From: Clostridiaceae bacterium
GTDB taxonomy: Bacteria; Bacillota; Clostridia; Lachnospirales; Lachnospiraceae
Direction: 5' to 3'
Length of the DNA: 64,000 bases
NCBI GenBank assembly: GCA_910575795.1
Contig: CAJTGE010000010.1
Span: 62,001 to 126,000 of the forward strand
The notes beneath the pieces are model-generated. The model saw only the letters and a program-made list of their open reading frames with translations. It had not been told where the DNA came from and did not search any database. Numbering within the stretch: the stretch's first letter is position 1; each line of letters begins with the position of its first letter. Positions 52,186-62,168 of this stretch are shown here, one piece after another. Made by a program: the position numbers and the translations under genes.

Positions 52186-53391
52186 ATGCTGAATAAAAAG
52201 TCAGTTGACGATATCAATGTTAAGGGTAAAAGAGTTCTGGTGCGCTGCGATTTCAACGTACCGTTAAAGGATGGAAAGATCACGGATGAGAACCGCCTTG
52301 TGGCCGCGCTTCCGACGATTAAGAAGCTGGTAACGGACGGCGGCCGGGTGATTTTGTGCTCGCATCTGGGCAAACCCAAGGGAGAGCCGAAGCCGGAGCT
52401 GTCCCTCGCGCCGGTGGCTGCGCGCCTAACAGAGCTTCTGGGCCAGGAAGTGAAATTTGCGGCGGATCCCGAGGTGGTAGGCCCGAACGCGAAGGCAGCC
52501 GTTCAGGAGATGAAGGACGGCGAGGTTATTTTACTGGAAAATACGCGCTACAGGGCAGAGGAGACGAAGAACGGCGAGGCGTTCAGCAAGGATCTGGCCT
52601 CTCTCTGCGAGGCGTATGTAAACGACGCCTTCGGAACCGCGCACCGGGCGCACTGTTCAAATGTAGGCGTGACGCAGTATGTGGACACCGCGGTTGTGGG
52701 CTATCTGATGCAGAAGGAGATCGATTTCCTCGGAAATGCGGTCAACAACCCGGTGCGCCCGTTTGTGGCCATCTTAGGCGGCGCCAAGGTTGCGGATAAG
52801 CTGAATGTGATCTCCAATCTTCTGGAGAAATGCGACACGCTGATCATCGGCGGCGGCATGGCGTTTACCTTCTTAAAGGCGCAGGGCAAGGAGATCGGAA
52901 AGTCCCTGGTTGACGATACCAAGCTTGACTACTGCAAGGAGATGATGGAAAAGGCGGAAAAGCTCGGCAAAAAGCTTCTTCTTCCCATTGACACCACCAT
53001 CGCCGCTTCCTTCCCGAGCCCCATCGACGGCCCCATCGAGGTATCGGTTGTTTCCTCTGACGCGATCCCGGCCGATATGGAGGGCCTGGATATCGGAACC
53101 GAGACGGCAAAGCTCTACGCGGAGGCGGTGAAATCCGCAAAAACCGTTGTCTGGAACGGTCCCATGGGCGTATTTGAGAACCCGACCCTGGCAAAGGGAA
53201 CGATCGCAGTGGCAGAGTCCCTGGCAGAGACAGAAGCGACGACCATCATCGGCGGAGGAGATTCCGCGGCGGCTGTCAACCAGCTCGGCTTTGGCGACAA
53301 GATGACCCACATTTCCACGGGCGGCGGCGCTTCCCTCGAATTCTTAGAGGGCAAGGAGCTTCCGGGCGTGGCGGCTGCGAACGATAAATAA
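52186..53391 (+). CDS. pgk: Phosphoglycerate kinase
   Basis: Transfers phosphate from 1,3-bisphosphoglycerate to ADP. 401 residues: [18 protein letters not shown] (signature), [54 protein letters not shown] and [13 protein letters not shown], then the [12 protein letters not shown] hinge. GAAAGGAG precedes the start. Second gene of the glycolytic cluster. Confidence 0.97.
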   Translation: MLNKKSVDDINVKGKRVLVRCDFNVPLKDGKITDENRLVAALPTIKKLVTDGGRVILCSHLGKPKGEPKPELSLAPVAARLTELLGQEVKFAADPEVVGPNAKAAVQEMKDGEVILLENTRYRAEETKNGEAFSKDLASLCEAYVNDAFGTAHRAHCSNVGVTQYVDTAVVGYLMQKEIDFLGNAVNNPVRPFVAILGGAKVADKLNVISNLLEKCDTLIIGGGMAFTFLKAQGKEIGKSLVDDTKLDYCKEMMEKAEKLGKKLLLPIDTTIAASFPSPIDGPIEVSVVSSDAIPADMEGLDIGTETAKLYAEAVKSAKTVVWNGPMGVFENPTLAKGTIAVAESLAETEATTIIGGGDSAAAVNQLGFGDKMTHISTGGGASLEFLEGKELPGVAAANDK

Positions 53392-53458
53392 AAAAACATA
53401 GAAACAGCCCAGAGGTAATATAAATGGCTGCGAATCATGAAAAGAGGAGAATTGCAAG

Positions 53459-54208
53459 ATGGCAAGAAGAAAGATTATCGCCGGCAACTGGAAGATGAAT
53501 ATGACGCCCTCCGAGGCGGTAAAGCTGGTAAATACATTAAAACCACTGGTGGTGACAGAAGAGTCGGACGTCGTATTCTGCGTGCCGGCCATTGATATCA
53601 TTCCCGTTGTGGAAGCCTGCAGGGGAACGAATATCGCCGTGGGCGCTGAGAACATGTATTTTGAGGAAAAGGGCGCGTTTACAGGCGAGATTTCCCCGAA
53701 CATGCTGGTGGACGCAGGCGTGAAATACGTGATCATCGGCCATTCGGAGAGAAGAGAGTATTTCGCGGAGACAGACGAGACGGTCAATAAAAAGGTTTTA
53801 AAGGCATTTGAGCACGGCCTGACGCCGATCATCTGCTGCGGCGAGTCCCTCACGCAGAGAGAGCAGGGGATTACGATTGACTGGATCCGCCAGCAGATCA
53901 AGATCGCCTTCCTGAATGTGACGCCGGAGCAGGCAAAGACGGCTGTGATCGCCTATGAGCCGATCTGGGCCATCGGCACCGGCAAGGTGGCGACCACCGA
54001 GCAGGCCGAGGAAGTATGCGGCGCGATCCGCGCATGCATCGGCGAGATCTATGACGCCGCGACGGCGGAGGCCGTCCGCATCCAGTACGGCGGATCCGTA
54101 TCCGGCGCTTCCGCGCCCGAGCTGTTTGCCCAGCCGGATATCGACGGCGGCCTGGTAGGCGGCGCTTCCCTGAAGGAGGACTTTGGGAAGATTGTGAATT
54201 ATAAATAA
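53459..54208 (+). CDS. tpiA: Triosephosphate isomerase
   Basis: Interconverts the two triose phosphates. 249 residues: [20 protein letters not shown] with His95, [10 protein letters not shown] with Glu167 and YGGSVSG near the end. GAGGAG precedes the start. Third gene of the cluster; a terminator follows. Confidence 0.97.
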   Translation: MARRKIIAGNWKMNMTPSEAVKLVNTLKPLVVTEESDVVFCVPAIDIIPVVEACRGTNIAVGAENMYFEEKGAFTGEISPNMLVDAGVKYVIIGHSERREYFAETDETVNKKVLKAFEHGLTPIICCGESLTQREQGITIDWIRQQIKIAFLNVTPEQAKTAVIAYEPIWAIGTGKVATTEQAEEVCGAIRACIGEIYDAATAEAVRIQYGGSVSGASAPELFAQPDIDGGLVGGASLKEDFGKIVNYK

Positions 54209-54246
54209 TAAGATTTTTTAAAAGGCTGACAGTTAAAAATTGCAGT

Positions 54247-54300
54247 AAAACAGGGATATCAGGGGGAATTCAATTCTTTGATATCCCTGTTTTCTCTGTT
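54247..54300 (+). terminator. Terminator of the glycolytic cluster
   Basis: AAAACAGGGATATCA and TGATATCCCTGTTTT pair perfectly (15 bp), followed by CTCTGTTTTA. Confidence 0.8.
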
Positions 54301-54408
54301 TTATCGTGATGAAAAATTAAGATGGCGCTTCTGAAGGGATTATGGCAGGACAGAGAAGAAGGATGGGGATAATAAAGGAAAAACGATTACGGGAAAGTAA
54401 GGGATATT

Positions 54409-54930
54409 TTGGGTAATACAGCAGAATTGAAATATAGGGAAGAGGATTTGAAACTATTGGCAGGTTTTACTCTTCTGGACGATGATTTTATGACAATTGT
54501 TTTTGACAGGAATATTGAGGCGGCAGAACTGGTTTTGAATATTATTCTTGGTAGAAACGATTTGAAAGTCATAGAAGTGATTGCTCAAAGGGAATATAAA
54601 AATCCGGTCACTGGTGGACGTTCCATTAAATTGGACATTTATGCACAAGGTTCTGATGGCAAGGTGTATGATATTGAAGTTCAGAACGATGATGCTGACC
54701 CAGTGGGGAAGCTGATGCATGATTTCCGCTGCATAAGCGCGGTAGATATGTTTTATCAGGAACTTGCAAAGCCGGTAAGACATTTCAAAGAGATGGAATG
54801 AGGTCGAAGCCAAGTGTGCAAGGCAATGGAAGAATAATTGCCCGACGGAAGCATTTTAAAAGAACAAAAAACAGTGCAATCAAGTGATTGAACGGTATAT
54901 CAAGCCGAATTTGAGTAATGTAGCAAATAA
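54409..54930 (+). pseudogene. Collapsed Rpn-family (PD-(D/E)XK) transposase/nuclease gene
   Basis: From a TTG at 54409 the frame gives LLDDDFMTIVFDRN, LNIILGRNDLKVIEV and IKLDIYAQGSDGKVYDIEVQ, the N-terminal nuclease core with the D and ExQ motif. It then jumps to GKLMHDFRCISAVDMFYQEL and VRHFKEME, which in the family lie about 130 residues further on. After the stop at 54801, more family-like text (EVEAKCARQW) continues briefly. Full proteins are about 280-300 residues, so a central in-frame deletion and C-terminal decay are evident. Confidence 0.75.
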
Positions 54931-54936
54931 TAAGTA

Positions 54937-55094
54937 AGGAACTGTTAAGAAATAACTTTTCAATAGTGCGCAGGATTTTTCTTCGAGAGCGCCACTCAAA
55001 AATCAGGCGCATAGTGGGCTATGTAACTAATTTTTGAGTGGTACTATCGGAGAAAAAGACAAGCAATATGAAAAGTTATTTCTTGACAGTTCCT
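54937..55094. repeat. 158-bp palindromic element beside the Rpn relic
   Basis: Ends AGGAACTGTTAAGAAATAAC + TTTTCA and TGAAAAGTTATTTCTTGACAGTTCCT pair (one change). The centre has CGCATAGTGGGCTATG, akin to GGCGTAGTGGGCTACG in the 166-bp elements, and ACTCAAAAAT/ATTTTTGAGT arms. Non-coding. Confidence 0.85.
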
Positions 55095-56125
<1,031 letters not shown>

Positions 56126-56208
56126 TAACAATTCATGATGAACGATGATATAATACAGGCGCAGAGACAGGTTTTCTTTTCAGCCGGCCAGTAGGAGGTG
56201 AAAACAGT

Positions 56209-56311
56209 ATGCCAAAAACCGAAAGAGGAAGCTGTACGGGGACAGATTGCGGTTAAACGGCGGCAGATCGAACGCAGGCTTTATCAGCCGCCGCCGGTTA
56301 AAAACGAATAG
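56209..56311 (+). pseudogene. Frameshifted mini-gene of unknown function
   Basis: An excellent ribosome site (AGGAGGTGA, 9 bases before ATG 56209) drives a frame that stops after 15 codons. Removing one A from the AAAAA run at 56213-56217 gives MPKPKEEAVRGQIAVKRRQI and then IERRLYQPPPVKNE, a plausible 33-residue basic peptide ending at TAG 56309. It may be a relic or a real single-base variant. No family assigned. Confidence 0.35.
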
Positions 56312-56362
56312 GCTTTGATATTTTTTAAATGCAGGGAGTTTGCTGCATGAATTCGTTATGCA

Positions 56363-56395
56363 GGAAGCTGTGACAACCGTTCGCTTCACAGCTTC
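56363..56395. terminator. Hairpin in the recombinase-glycan gap
   Basis: GAAGCTGTGA and TCACAGCTTC (10 bp, 13-base loop), followed by TTAGTTTCTG; weak terminator character. Confidence 0.5.
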
Positions 56396-56579
56396 TTAGT
56401 TTCTGTGATAATCCGCCTTAAGCATGGAAAACAATCGGTATGGGGCTCAGACGGCATGAATGATTTTTCAAACGCGCTCCGGGTTAAAGCGATAATGCCG
56501 CAGAATTTTGGGGGCTTATGGAAATGTGGCCGGGAAGATCCTGAAGAACCAATACATTATAAAGCGCTGCTCAATATAA

Positions 56580-56623
56580 TAAAAAGGAATTCAAAAACGT
56601 ATACATTTTTGAATTCCTTTTTA
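56580..56623. terminator. Bidirectional AT-rich terminator-like hairpin
   Basis: AAAAAGGAATTCAAAAA and its exact reverse complement TTTTTGAATTCCTTTTT flank a 7-8 base loop; A and T runs on both strands. It insulates the glycan operon from upstream. No credible gene is seen in 56312-56832: the 131-codon frame there contains this hairpin and has no ribosome site. Confidence 0.65.
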
Positions 56624-56832
56624 TTTTCTAAAACATATCTATTTTATACTATTATCGGCCGGAAATCAAGAATAATAAGCATATTTTTTGTTGATTCTGA
56701 CGGAATTCCAAAGACGGATTATGAAAAAAGAAAGGTATACATAATTGGACAAGACCGATTGATTCATAAATTATATATTATGAAATCATTCCGGTTATGA
56801 GAATCCTGTGAAGAAAAATGGGGGTGCGGTGA

Positions 56833-57453
56833 ATGGGGGAAGTTTACGGATACTGCCGGATTGTCCCGGGCGAAGCGGGCAGCAGCGAGCAGGCTGCTGT
56901 TATGCGGGAGATGCAGGTAGAGGAGGCTCATATTTTTGTGGATATGGAAGCTGAAGAGGGGGGTGAACACCTGAAATACAGAAGGCTTCTTGCTCTTCTC
57001 AAGCCGGGAGATCTCCTGTATATCCGGAACTTAAGCGCTCTTGGGGACAGCTATCCGGCGATTCGGAAGCAGTGGGATCTGCTGACAAAGACGAAACAGA
57101 TCGATATTTCGCTGCTGGAGATGCCCCTTGTGGATACCAGGCGTGGAAAACTGCAGTATGGCAGCCTGATTGCAGATATTGTGCTGGATCTGCTGGATTA
57201 TGTGTCAGATGCAGAGAAGGCTGTGCGCAGGCGCAGGCAGCGGGAGGGGATCGAGAAGGCGAAGCGGGAGGGAAGAAGATTTGGCAGGAGCCCCCTGCCG
57301 GCGCCGGACAATTTTTATTCGGTGTACCGCAGATGGGCTTCCAAGGAGCTGAACGTGGAGGAAGCGGCAAAGCTGTGCGGCTTTTCACGGGGAACGTTTT
57401 ACCGCAGGGCGAAGGAAGCCGCGCAGGGCGGCAGGGAGCCGAATGGTCTTTAG
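56833..57453 (+). CDS. Catalytically dead serine-recombinase paralogue heading the glycan operon
   Basis: 206 residues, collinear with the recombinase at 55523 (GDLLYIRNLSALG, LVDTRRGKLQYGSLIADIVL, RQREGIEKAKREGRRFGR). The active site is destroyed: Ser11 is Val (CRIVPGEAG), Asp68-Arg69-x-x-Arg72 is Ser-Ala-x-x-Asp, and Arg46 is His; only Arg9 remains. The helix-turn-helix (LNVEEAAKLCGFSRGTFYRRA) is intact. The frame is open and full length, so this is not ordinary decay. It starts the operon, with the next gene 34 bases on. A DNA-binding regulatory role is inferred. Confidence 0.8.
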   Translation: MGEVYGYCRIVPGEAGSSEQAAVMREMQVEEAHIFVDMEAEEGGEHLKYRRLLALLKPGDLLYIRNLSALGDSYPAIRKQWDLLTKTKQIDISLLEMPLVDTRRGKLQYGSLIADIVLDLLDYVSDAEKAVRRRRQREGIEKAKREGRRFGRSPLPAPDNFYSVYRRWASKELNVEEAAKLCGFSRGTFYRRAKEAAQGGREPNGL

Positions 57454-57487
57454 CGTTTATGAACACAGAAGGAGAGAAGCTGGCAGA

Positions 57488-58030
57488 ATGGGAAAGGTAA
57501 GCGGATTTTTCTTAAAAACTCTGACGCCCGGTGTTCTGGCCGGAAGTCTGATTGCCGTGAAGTATGCAAAAGATGCCAGGCAGAGTAAGGAACGGATCCG
57601 GCGTGATTATCTGCTGTATGCCGAATGGCTGAAGATGAAACAGAAAGGGGTATCGCCGGGCGCGTATCTGAGACAGAACGGCTGGCGCAGGGTCGCGATA
57701 TATGGCATGGGCGCAGTCGGGATCCGGTTATACGAAGAACTGCGCGGCAGCGGGACAGAGATTTCATATGTCATTGACCGCAGGCCAAGGTATGTATATT
57801 CAGGCCTTCGGGTATGCGATTTGAACGGGGAGTTAGAGGCAGTGGACGCTGTGATCGTATCCTTACAGTCTGATTATGAAACAATAAGGAAGCAGCTCGA
57901 AGAAAAAATACAGGCTCCGATTGTTTCTGTAAAAGATGTGATATTCAAAAGCTGTGATATTCAGGGACCGGCTGCAGGCAGGGAAGCGCAGGCACAGGGA
58001 ACAAACAGGAAAGAGGACGAAGCATGTTAA
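57488..58030 (+). CDS. Membrane-anchored Rossmann-like protein, first of a tandem pair
   Basis: 180 residues. An N-terminal hydrophobic segment (FFLKTLTPGVLAGSLIAVKY) is followed by a basic helix (KERIRRDYLLYAEWLKMKQK), then GAYLRQNGWRRVAIYGMGAVGIRLYEEL with a GxGxxG nucleotide loop, and alternating strands (ISYVIDRRP, AVIVSLQS, APIVSVKDVIF). The fold resembles the small NAD(P)- or nucleotide-sugar-binding modules fused to capsule enzymes. No catalytic residues can be named. It overlaps the next gene by 7 bases. ATG 57488 follows GGAGAG; an upstream in-frame start is less likely. Confidence 0.65.
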   Translation: MGKVSGFFLKTLTPGVLAGSLIAVKYAKDARQSKERIRRDYLLYAEWLKMKQKGVSPGAYLRQNGWRRVAIYGMGAVGIRLYEELRGSGTEISYVIDRRPRYVYSGLRVCDLNGELEAVDAVIVSLQSDYETIRKQLEEKIQAPIVSVKDVIFKSCDIQGPAAGREAQAQGTNRKEDEAC

Positions 58031-58446
58031 AAACAGTAAACCGTCTGGCCGTCTGCCTGGGGATTCTGGCCGGAGCGGCTGCCGGTATCCTGGCCGGGGA
58101 AGAGATAAGGAAACGAGAAGGGCGCATCACGGGTGATTATAAAAAGCGTTTTCTGATGCTGAACGAGTGGATTGCAGTTAAGCAGCGGGGCGGGTCGGTC
58201 TTGGAATATCTGGCGTTAAACGGTTACAGACGGATCGCTTTAATCGGCAGCGGGGAGCTGGCGGAACGGTTTTATGAGGAACTGCTGGACGGGGGCTATA
58301 CGGTGCTTTGGGAAAAGGACAGCAAACGCGGGACCGTGAATCCGGACGACGTGGACGCCGCCGTTTTGGCGGACGCAGAGCCGGATGAGCGTCTGCCGGT
58401 TCCGGCAATCACATTGGAGAGCGCCATATTAGGCGCGTGGGAGTGA
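58024..58446 (+). CDS. Membrane-anchored Rossmann-like protein, second of a tandem pair
   Basis: 140 residues, a shorter paralogue of the preceding protein: helix LAVCLGILAGAAAGILAGEEI, then DYKKRFLMLNEWIAVKQRGG, SVLEYLALNGYRRIALIGSGELAERFYEEL. The GxGxxG loop reads GSGELA. The C-terminal part is cut down (AAVLADAEPDERLPVPAIT) and would lack the last strands. Starts inside the end of the first copy. Function unknown. Confidence 0.65.
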   Translation: MLKTVNRLAVCLGILAGAAAGILAGEEIRKREGRITGDYKKRFLMLNEWIAVKQRGGSVLEYLALNGYRRIALIGSGELAERFYEELLDGGYTVLWEKDSKRGTVNPDDVDAAVLADAEPDERLPVPAITLESAILGAWE

Positions 58447-58450
58447 GGAT

Positions 58451-59911
58451 ATGAATCTGTTATACAGGAGCCCGGCGTCAGTGGGAGGGTCAAATGCGAG
58501 GTGCTTAAGGCAGATAGATGATGCGCTCCATTTTGACCGGTGTGTTGTGATTGAGCAGAGCATTGACGGGATGGACGTTTACCGGGGAAAAAAGTATGTA
58601 AAAATAGACGCCCAGGCAGGCTATAAAAACCTGTACCGCTCCCTGGTGGATATGGACAGCCTGCCGCCGCTTGACAGAACGGTTCTGGAAAAGATGGAAC
58701 CCTATAAGAGCGCCTGTCTGAATATGGCGGTGCGGAATTACAGCTTATATGTGGGAAACTACTATGAAATCGAGAGGGAGTATTTTGACCATGTAAGATA
58801 CTGGAATTATATCCTGGACTGCTATGCGGTTGATCTGGTGTTTATGAGCGTGATTCCGCACTGCATGTGGGAGTATGTCATCTATGCACTGGCAAAATGC
58901 AGGGGGATCCGCACGCTGCTGGTCAGCGCCACAGCGATTCCGGGACTGAATATTGTCGGTACCTCCATTGAAACCATGGGAAGCAATACGATCAGAATAT
59001 TTCAGCGGGATGGGGAATTAAAAGAGACGGATCTGCACGATATCGTAACCGGCTATTACCATAAGGCAAATCAGAAGGACATCAATCTGCTGTTTCAGGG
59101 GAGAAAGGAAAATCCGCTGAACGACAAATATCTCTACAGAACCTATTACAGGCCCCTGATCCTGAAAACGCTGGGCGACGTCCGCAGCCCGTCGAAGCTT
59201 GCAGCGGATCTGGAGATACTGGGAAGCGTGATAAAACAGAAATGCACGGCAAAATCGATCGGTTATTATAACAAAAGAGCAGTGAAAAGGCCGGGACAAG
59301 AGGCATTTGTCTATTTTGCGCTGCAGGTTACTCCGGAGATGTCAACACTGCCATGGGCCGGAGCGTTTCAAAACCAGCTCTTAAGTATCCGCTTACTGGC
59401 AGGGGGACTGGAGAAGAAGGGGATCCGGCTGTATGTCAAAGAGCATTACTATCAGCCTGCTGTCCGGCCCAAGAGCTATTATGACGAGCTGTTTTCCATT
59501 CCGAATGTGGTGTGCATTAAAACGGATGTAGAGGCGTATGAGCTGATCAACGACTGTGTGGCAGTGGCTTCTCAGACAGGCTCATGTATTCTGGAAGCGA
59601 TTGTAAAGAAAAAACCGGCGCTTACATTTGTAAAGAGTTTCTGGAACTGCCTGCAAAATGTATATTTAATCGATCGCGAAGAGGATGTGGAAAACGCAAT
59701 CGACAAAATCAGCCGCGGGCAGGCGTCGGTGTCAGATGATGATCGGAAACGATTTATGCTGGCGATCGAGCATTCCATGGTGCGGCAGAACCTCGATCTG
59801 TTCGAGAATCCTCAGATAGGCACGGAAATGGCCTGGGACGATATCTGTGATTTGCTGAAACAATACACAGCGGCAGATTGTGACAATGATTTTTGCTATG
59901 AAAGAGGCTGA
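58451..59911 (+). CDS. Capsule-synthesis-type glycosyltransferase (GT-B, KpsC/KpsS-like C-terminus)
   Basis: 486 residues, soluble. The N-terminal half has NLLYRSPASVGGSNAR and VRYWNYILDCYAVDLVFMSV. The C-terminal half reads like a capsule polysaccharide synthesis domain: FVYFALQVTPEMSTLPWAG, LEKKGIRLYVKEHYYQPAV (family KEHP-type), VVCIKTDVEAYELINDC and VAVASQTGSCILEAIVKKKPALTF (family ...GTxxxEAxxxGKPxxxF). Such domains occur in capsule and surface carbohydrate transferases; donor and acceptor are unknown. The start is 4 bases after the previous stop. Confidence 0.65.
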   Translation: MNLLYRSPASVGGSNARCLRQIDDALHFDRCVVIEQSIDGMDVYRGKKYVKIDAQAGYKNLYRSLVDMDSLPPLDRTVLEKMEPYKSACLNMAVRNYSLYVGNYYEIEREYFDHVRYWNYILDCYAVDLVFMSVIPHCMWEYVIYALAKCRGIRTLLVSATAIPGLNIVGTSIETMGSNTIRIFQRDGELKETDLHDIVTGYYHKANQKDINLLFQGRKENPLNDKYLYRTYYRPLILKTLGDVRSPSKLAADLEILGSVIKQKCTAKSIGYYNKRAVKRPGQEAFVYFALQVTPEMSTLPWAGAFQNQLLSIRLLAGGLEKKGIRLYVKEHYYQPAVRPKSYYDELFSIPNVVCIKTDVEAYELINDCVAVASQTGSCILEAIVKKKPALTFVKSFWNCLQNVYLIDREEDVENAIDKISRGQASVSDDDRKRFMLAIEHSMVRQNLDLFENPQIGTEMAWDDICDLLKQYTAADCDNDFCYERG

Positions 59912-59942
59912 AACGGGAAGGAAAAAAGAGGAGGAGAACAAA

Positions 59943-61139
59943 ATGGAGCGGCTGGCAATACATGGAGGAAAACCGGTAAGGGATCACGTGATATATTACG
60001 GGAGACAATGGATTGACGACAGCGATGTGCGCGCAGTGGGAGAGGTTTTAAAGGGCAGCCTCATCACCTGCGGGCCAAAGGTGGAGGAGCTTGAAAGGAG
60101 GCTTGAGCGTTACACAGGCGCCAGGCATGCGGTTGCCGTGTGCAACGGGACAGCGGCGCTGCACTGCGCCTGCATGGCGGCCGGGATTGGGCCCGGGGAT
60201 GAGGTTATCACAACGCCCCTGACATTTGCAGCCAGCGCAAACTGCGTTTTGTACTGCGGCGCGACTCCGGTTTTTGCGGATGTGAATCCGGAAACGTACA
60301 ATATTGATCCGGAGAGCATCCGTGAACACATTACGGAGGCCACGAAAGCGGTGATTGCAGTTGATTTTACGGGGCAGGCGGTGGAGTACGAGGCGATCCG
60401 GGCAATCTGCGATGAATTCCACCTGATCCTGATTGAGGATGCCTCACATGCGATTGCAACCTCCTATAAGGGAAAAAAGATTGGCAGCCTGGCGGATATG
60501 ACCTGCTTTAGCTTTCACCCGGTAAAGACCATAACCGGAGGAGAGGGCGGGGCTGTCACAACGGATCATGAGGAATTTTATAAAAAACTGGTTCTGGCGC
60601 ATACGCATGGCATTACGCATGACGAATCGCTCATGGAAGGCGCGCCGCACGAGGGCCCCTGGTATTATGAGCAGATAGCCCTTGGATACAATTACAGGCT
60701 CACAGACTTCCAGGCGGCGCTGATTATGAGTCAGATGGATCGCCTGGATGCATTTGCGGCCAGAAGAAAAGAGATTACGAAAACATATGACGAGGCGTTT
60801 GCCTGTTTGCCGGGGATTATCGTGCAAAAAGAGATCGCGGATTCAGATACCTGCCGTCATTTATATGTGATCCGGCTGGATTTGGATAAGCTGACCTGTA
60901 CCAGGCGGGAATTCTTTGACGCGATGAGCGCAGAGCATGTGCAGTGCCAGGTTCACTACGTCCCGGTTTACTGGTTCCCGTACTATGCCCATTTGGGTTA
61001 CAAAAAGGGACTTTGCCCGCGTGCGGAAGAGATTTACAGTGCGATTATGAGTATCCCGCTGTACCCCTTGCTGAGCGATCAGGATGTGCAGGACGTAATC
61101 TGCGCGGTTAAAAAGGTATGTGGATTTTACAGGAAGTGA
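59943..61139 (+). CDS. pseC: PLP-dependent sugar aminotransferase, PseC/DegT-DnrJ-EryC1 family
   Basis: 398 residues. The fold-type I aminotransferase carries AVCNGTAALHCACMAAGIGPG, TTPLTFAASANCVLYCGATP, LIEDASHAI and CFSFHPVKTITGGEGGAVTT with the PLP lysine in HPVK. The FHPVKxITxGEGG form is the one seen in PseC (UDP-4-amino-4,6-dideoxy-N-acetyl-altrosamine transaminase, pseudaminic acid route), but related QdtB/PglE-type enzymes share it, so the symbol is provisional. ATG 59943 follows GAGGAGG; the upstream in-frame ATG overlaps the previous gene. Confidence 0.8.
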   Translation: MERLAIHGGKPVRDHVIYYGRQWIDDSDVRAVGEVLKGSLITCGPKVEELERRLERYTGARHAVAVCNGTAALHCACMAAGIGPGDEVITTPLTFAASANCVLYCGATPVFADVNPETYNIDPESIREHITEATKAVIAVDFTGQAVEYEAIRAICDEFHLILIEDASHAIATSYKGKKIGSLADMTCFSFHPVKTITGGEGGAVTTDHEEFYKKLVLAHTHGITHDESLMEGAPHEGPWYYEQIALGYNYRLTDFQAALIMSQMDRLDAFAARRKEITKTYDEAFACLPGIIVQKEIADSDTCRHLYVIRLDLDKLTCTRREFFDAMSAEHVQCQVHYVPVYWFPYYAHLGYKKGLCPRAEEIYSAIMSIPLYPLLSDQDVQDVICAVKKVCGFYRK

Positions 61140-61205
61140 CATCGCGTACGGTCCGGGCATTTTTCAGGCATGCGTGCACAAAACAGGGCGGGAGAGGAAC
61201 GATAC

Positions 61206-62168
61206 ATGAAAGAGAAACCGCATGGAATCATGTTTCACTATTTCCATGACGATGCTGCGTATAAGAGAGGTCCGGGGTCGCTGAGCGCCGAAGACCTTGA
61301 GCGTGTGATCCGGTATTGTCAGGAAACATATCATTTGCTGAGCGCGGATGAGTGGTTATATAAGGAGAAAAGGGGCGCGCTGGATCCAAGGGATGTATTT
61401 TTGTCCTTTGACGACTGTATCCGCAGCGAGTATGAGATTGCCTATCCGGTGCTGCAAAGCTACCATCTGAAAGCGCTCTGGTTTGTCTATACGTCTGTAT
61501 TTGAAGGCGAGCTGGAAATGCTGGAGGTATACCGTCATTTCCGCTGGGAGATGTACGGCGATATGGAAGCGTTTTACGATGATTTTTTTCAGACGGCGCT
61601 TTGCGAGCAGGAAGCGCTGCACCTGGATATCCGGGACGTCATGGATCGTTTTGATCCGGCTGAGCATTTCAGGGAGCGTAGCTTTTATACGGATCGCGAT
61701 CGGATGTTCCGCTATATGCGCGACGAGATACTGACAGAGGGACGATATAACTGGCTGATGGATCAGCTGATCCGTAAGAAGGGATATGATATCGGGGCCA
61801 ACAGACGGTATCTGTGGATTACGGAGCAGGAATTGAAAAAAATCATCTGCACCGACGGGCATATCGCGGGCCTGCATACCCATACGCATCCCACGTTTAC
61901 GGCCGGCCTGTCAAGGGAACGCCAGGAGTGGGAGTATGGCAAAAACAGGGAGGTATTGGAGCGCATTCTTGGCGTGAGTCCTGCATGTATGGCGCACCCG
62001 TGCAACTCCTATAATGCGGATACGCTGGATATTCTTAAGGGTATGGGAATCGAAACGGGATTTCGCGCGACCATGGGGGACGGTTATACCAGCAGGCTGG
62101 AATACGCGAGAAAGGACTCAACGGATGTCCTGAACGAGATGAGGGGGCAAAAGGATTTATGCTTGTAA
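61206..62168 (+). CDS. Polysaccharide deacetylase-like protein (CE4/NodB fold)
   Basis: 320 residues, no signal peptide. Motif 1 is VFLSFDDC (family TFDD), motif 2 is GLHTHTHP (family HxxxxH; two spaced His), and ACMAHPCNSYNADTL resembles the motif with Arg/Pro. A long insert (about 100-210) with many Tyr/Asp residues is unusual. Relatives in glycan loci remove N-acetyl groups or are inactive homologues; the first Asp-Asp and His pair suggest activity is possible. The gene overlaps the next by 10 bases. Confidence 0.8.
   Translation: MKEKPHGIMFHYFHDDAAYKRGPGSLSAEDLERVIRYCQETYHLLSADEWLYKEKRGALDPRDVFLSFDDCIRSEYEIAYPVLQSYHLKALWFVYTSVFEGELEMLEVYRHFRWEMYGDMEAFYDDFFQTALCEQEALHLDIRDVMDRFDPAEHFRERSFYTDRDRMFRYMRDEILTEGRYNWLMDQLIRKKGYDIGANRRYLWITEQELKKIICTDGHIAGLHTHTHPTFTAGLSRERQEWEYGKNREVLERILGVSPACMAHPCNSYNADTLDILKGMGIETGFRATMGDGYTSRLEYARKDSTDVLNEMRGQKDLCL

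Noticed and set aside
56405..56800. 131-codon frame between the recombinase genes
   Set aside because: No ribosome site, AT-rich composition and a perfect terminator hairpin inside it.
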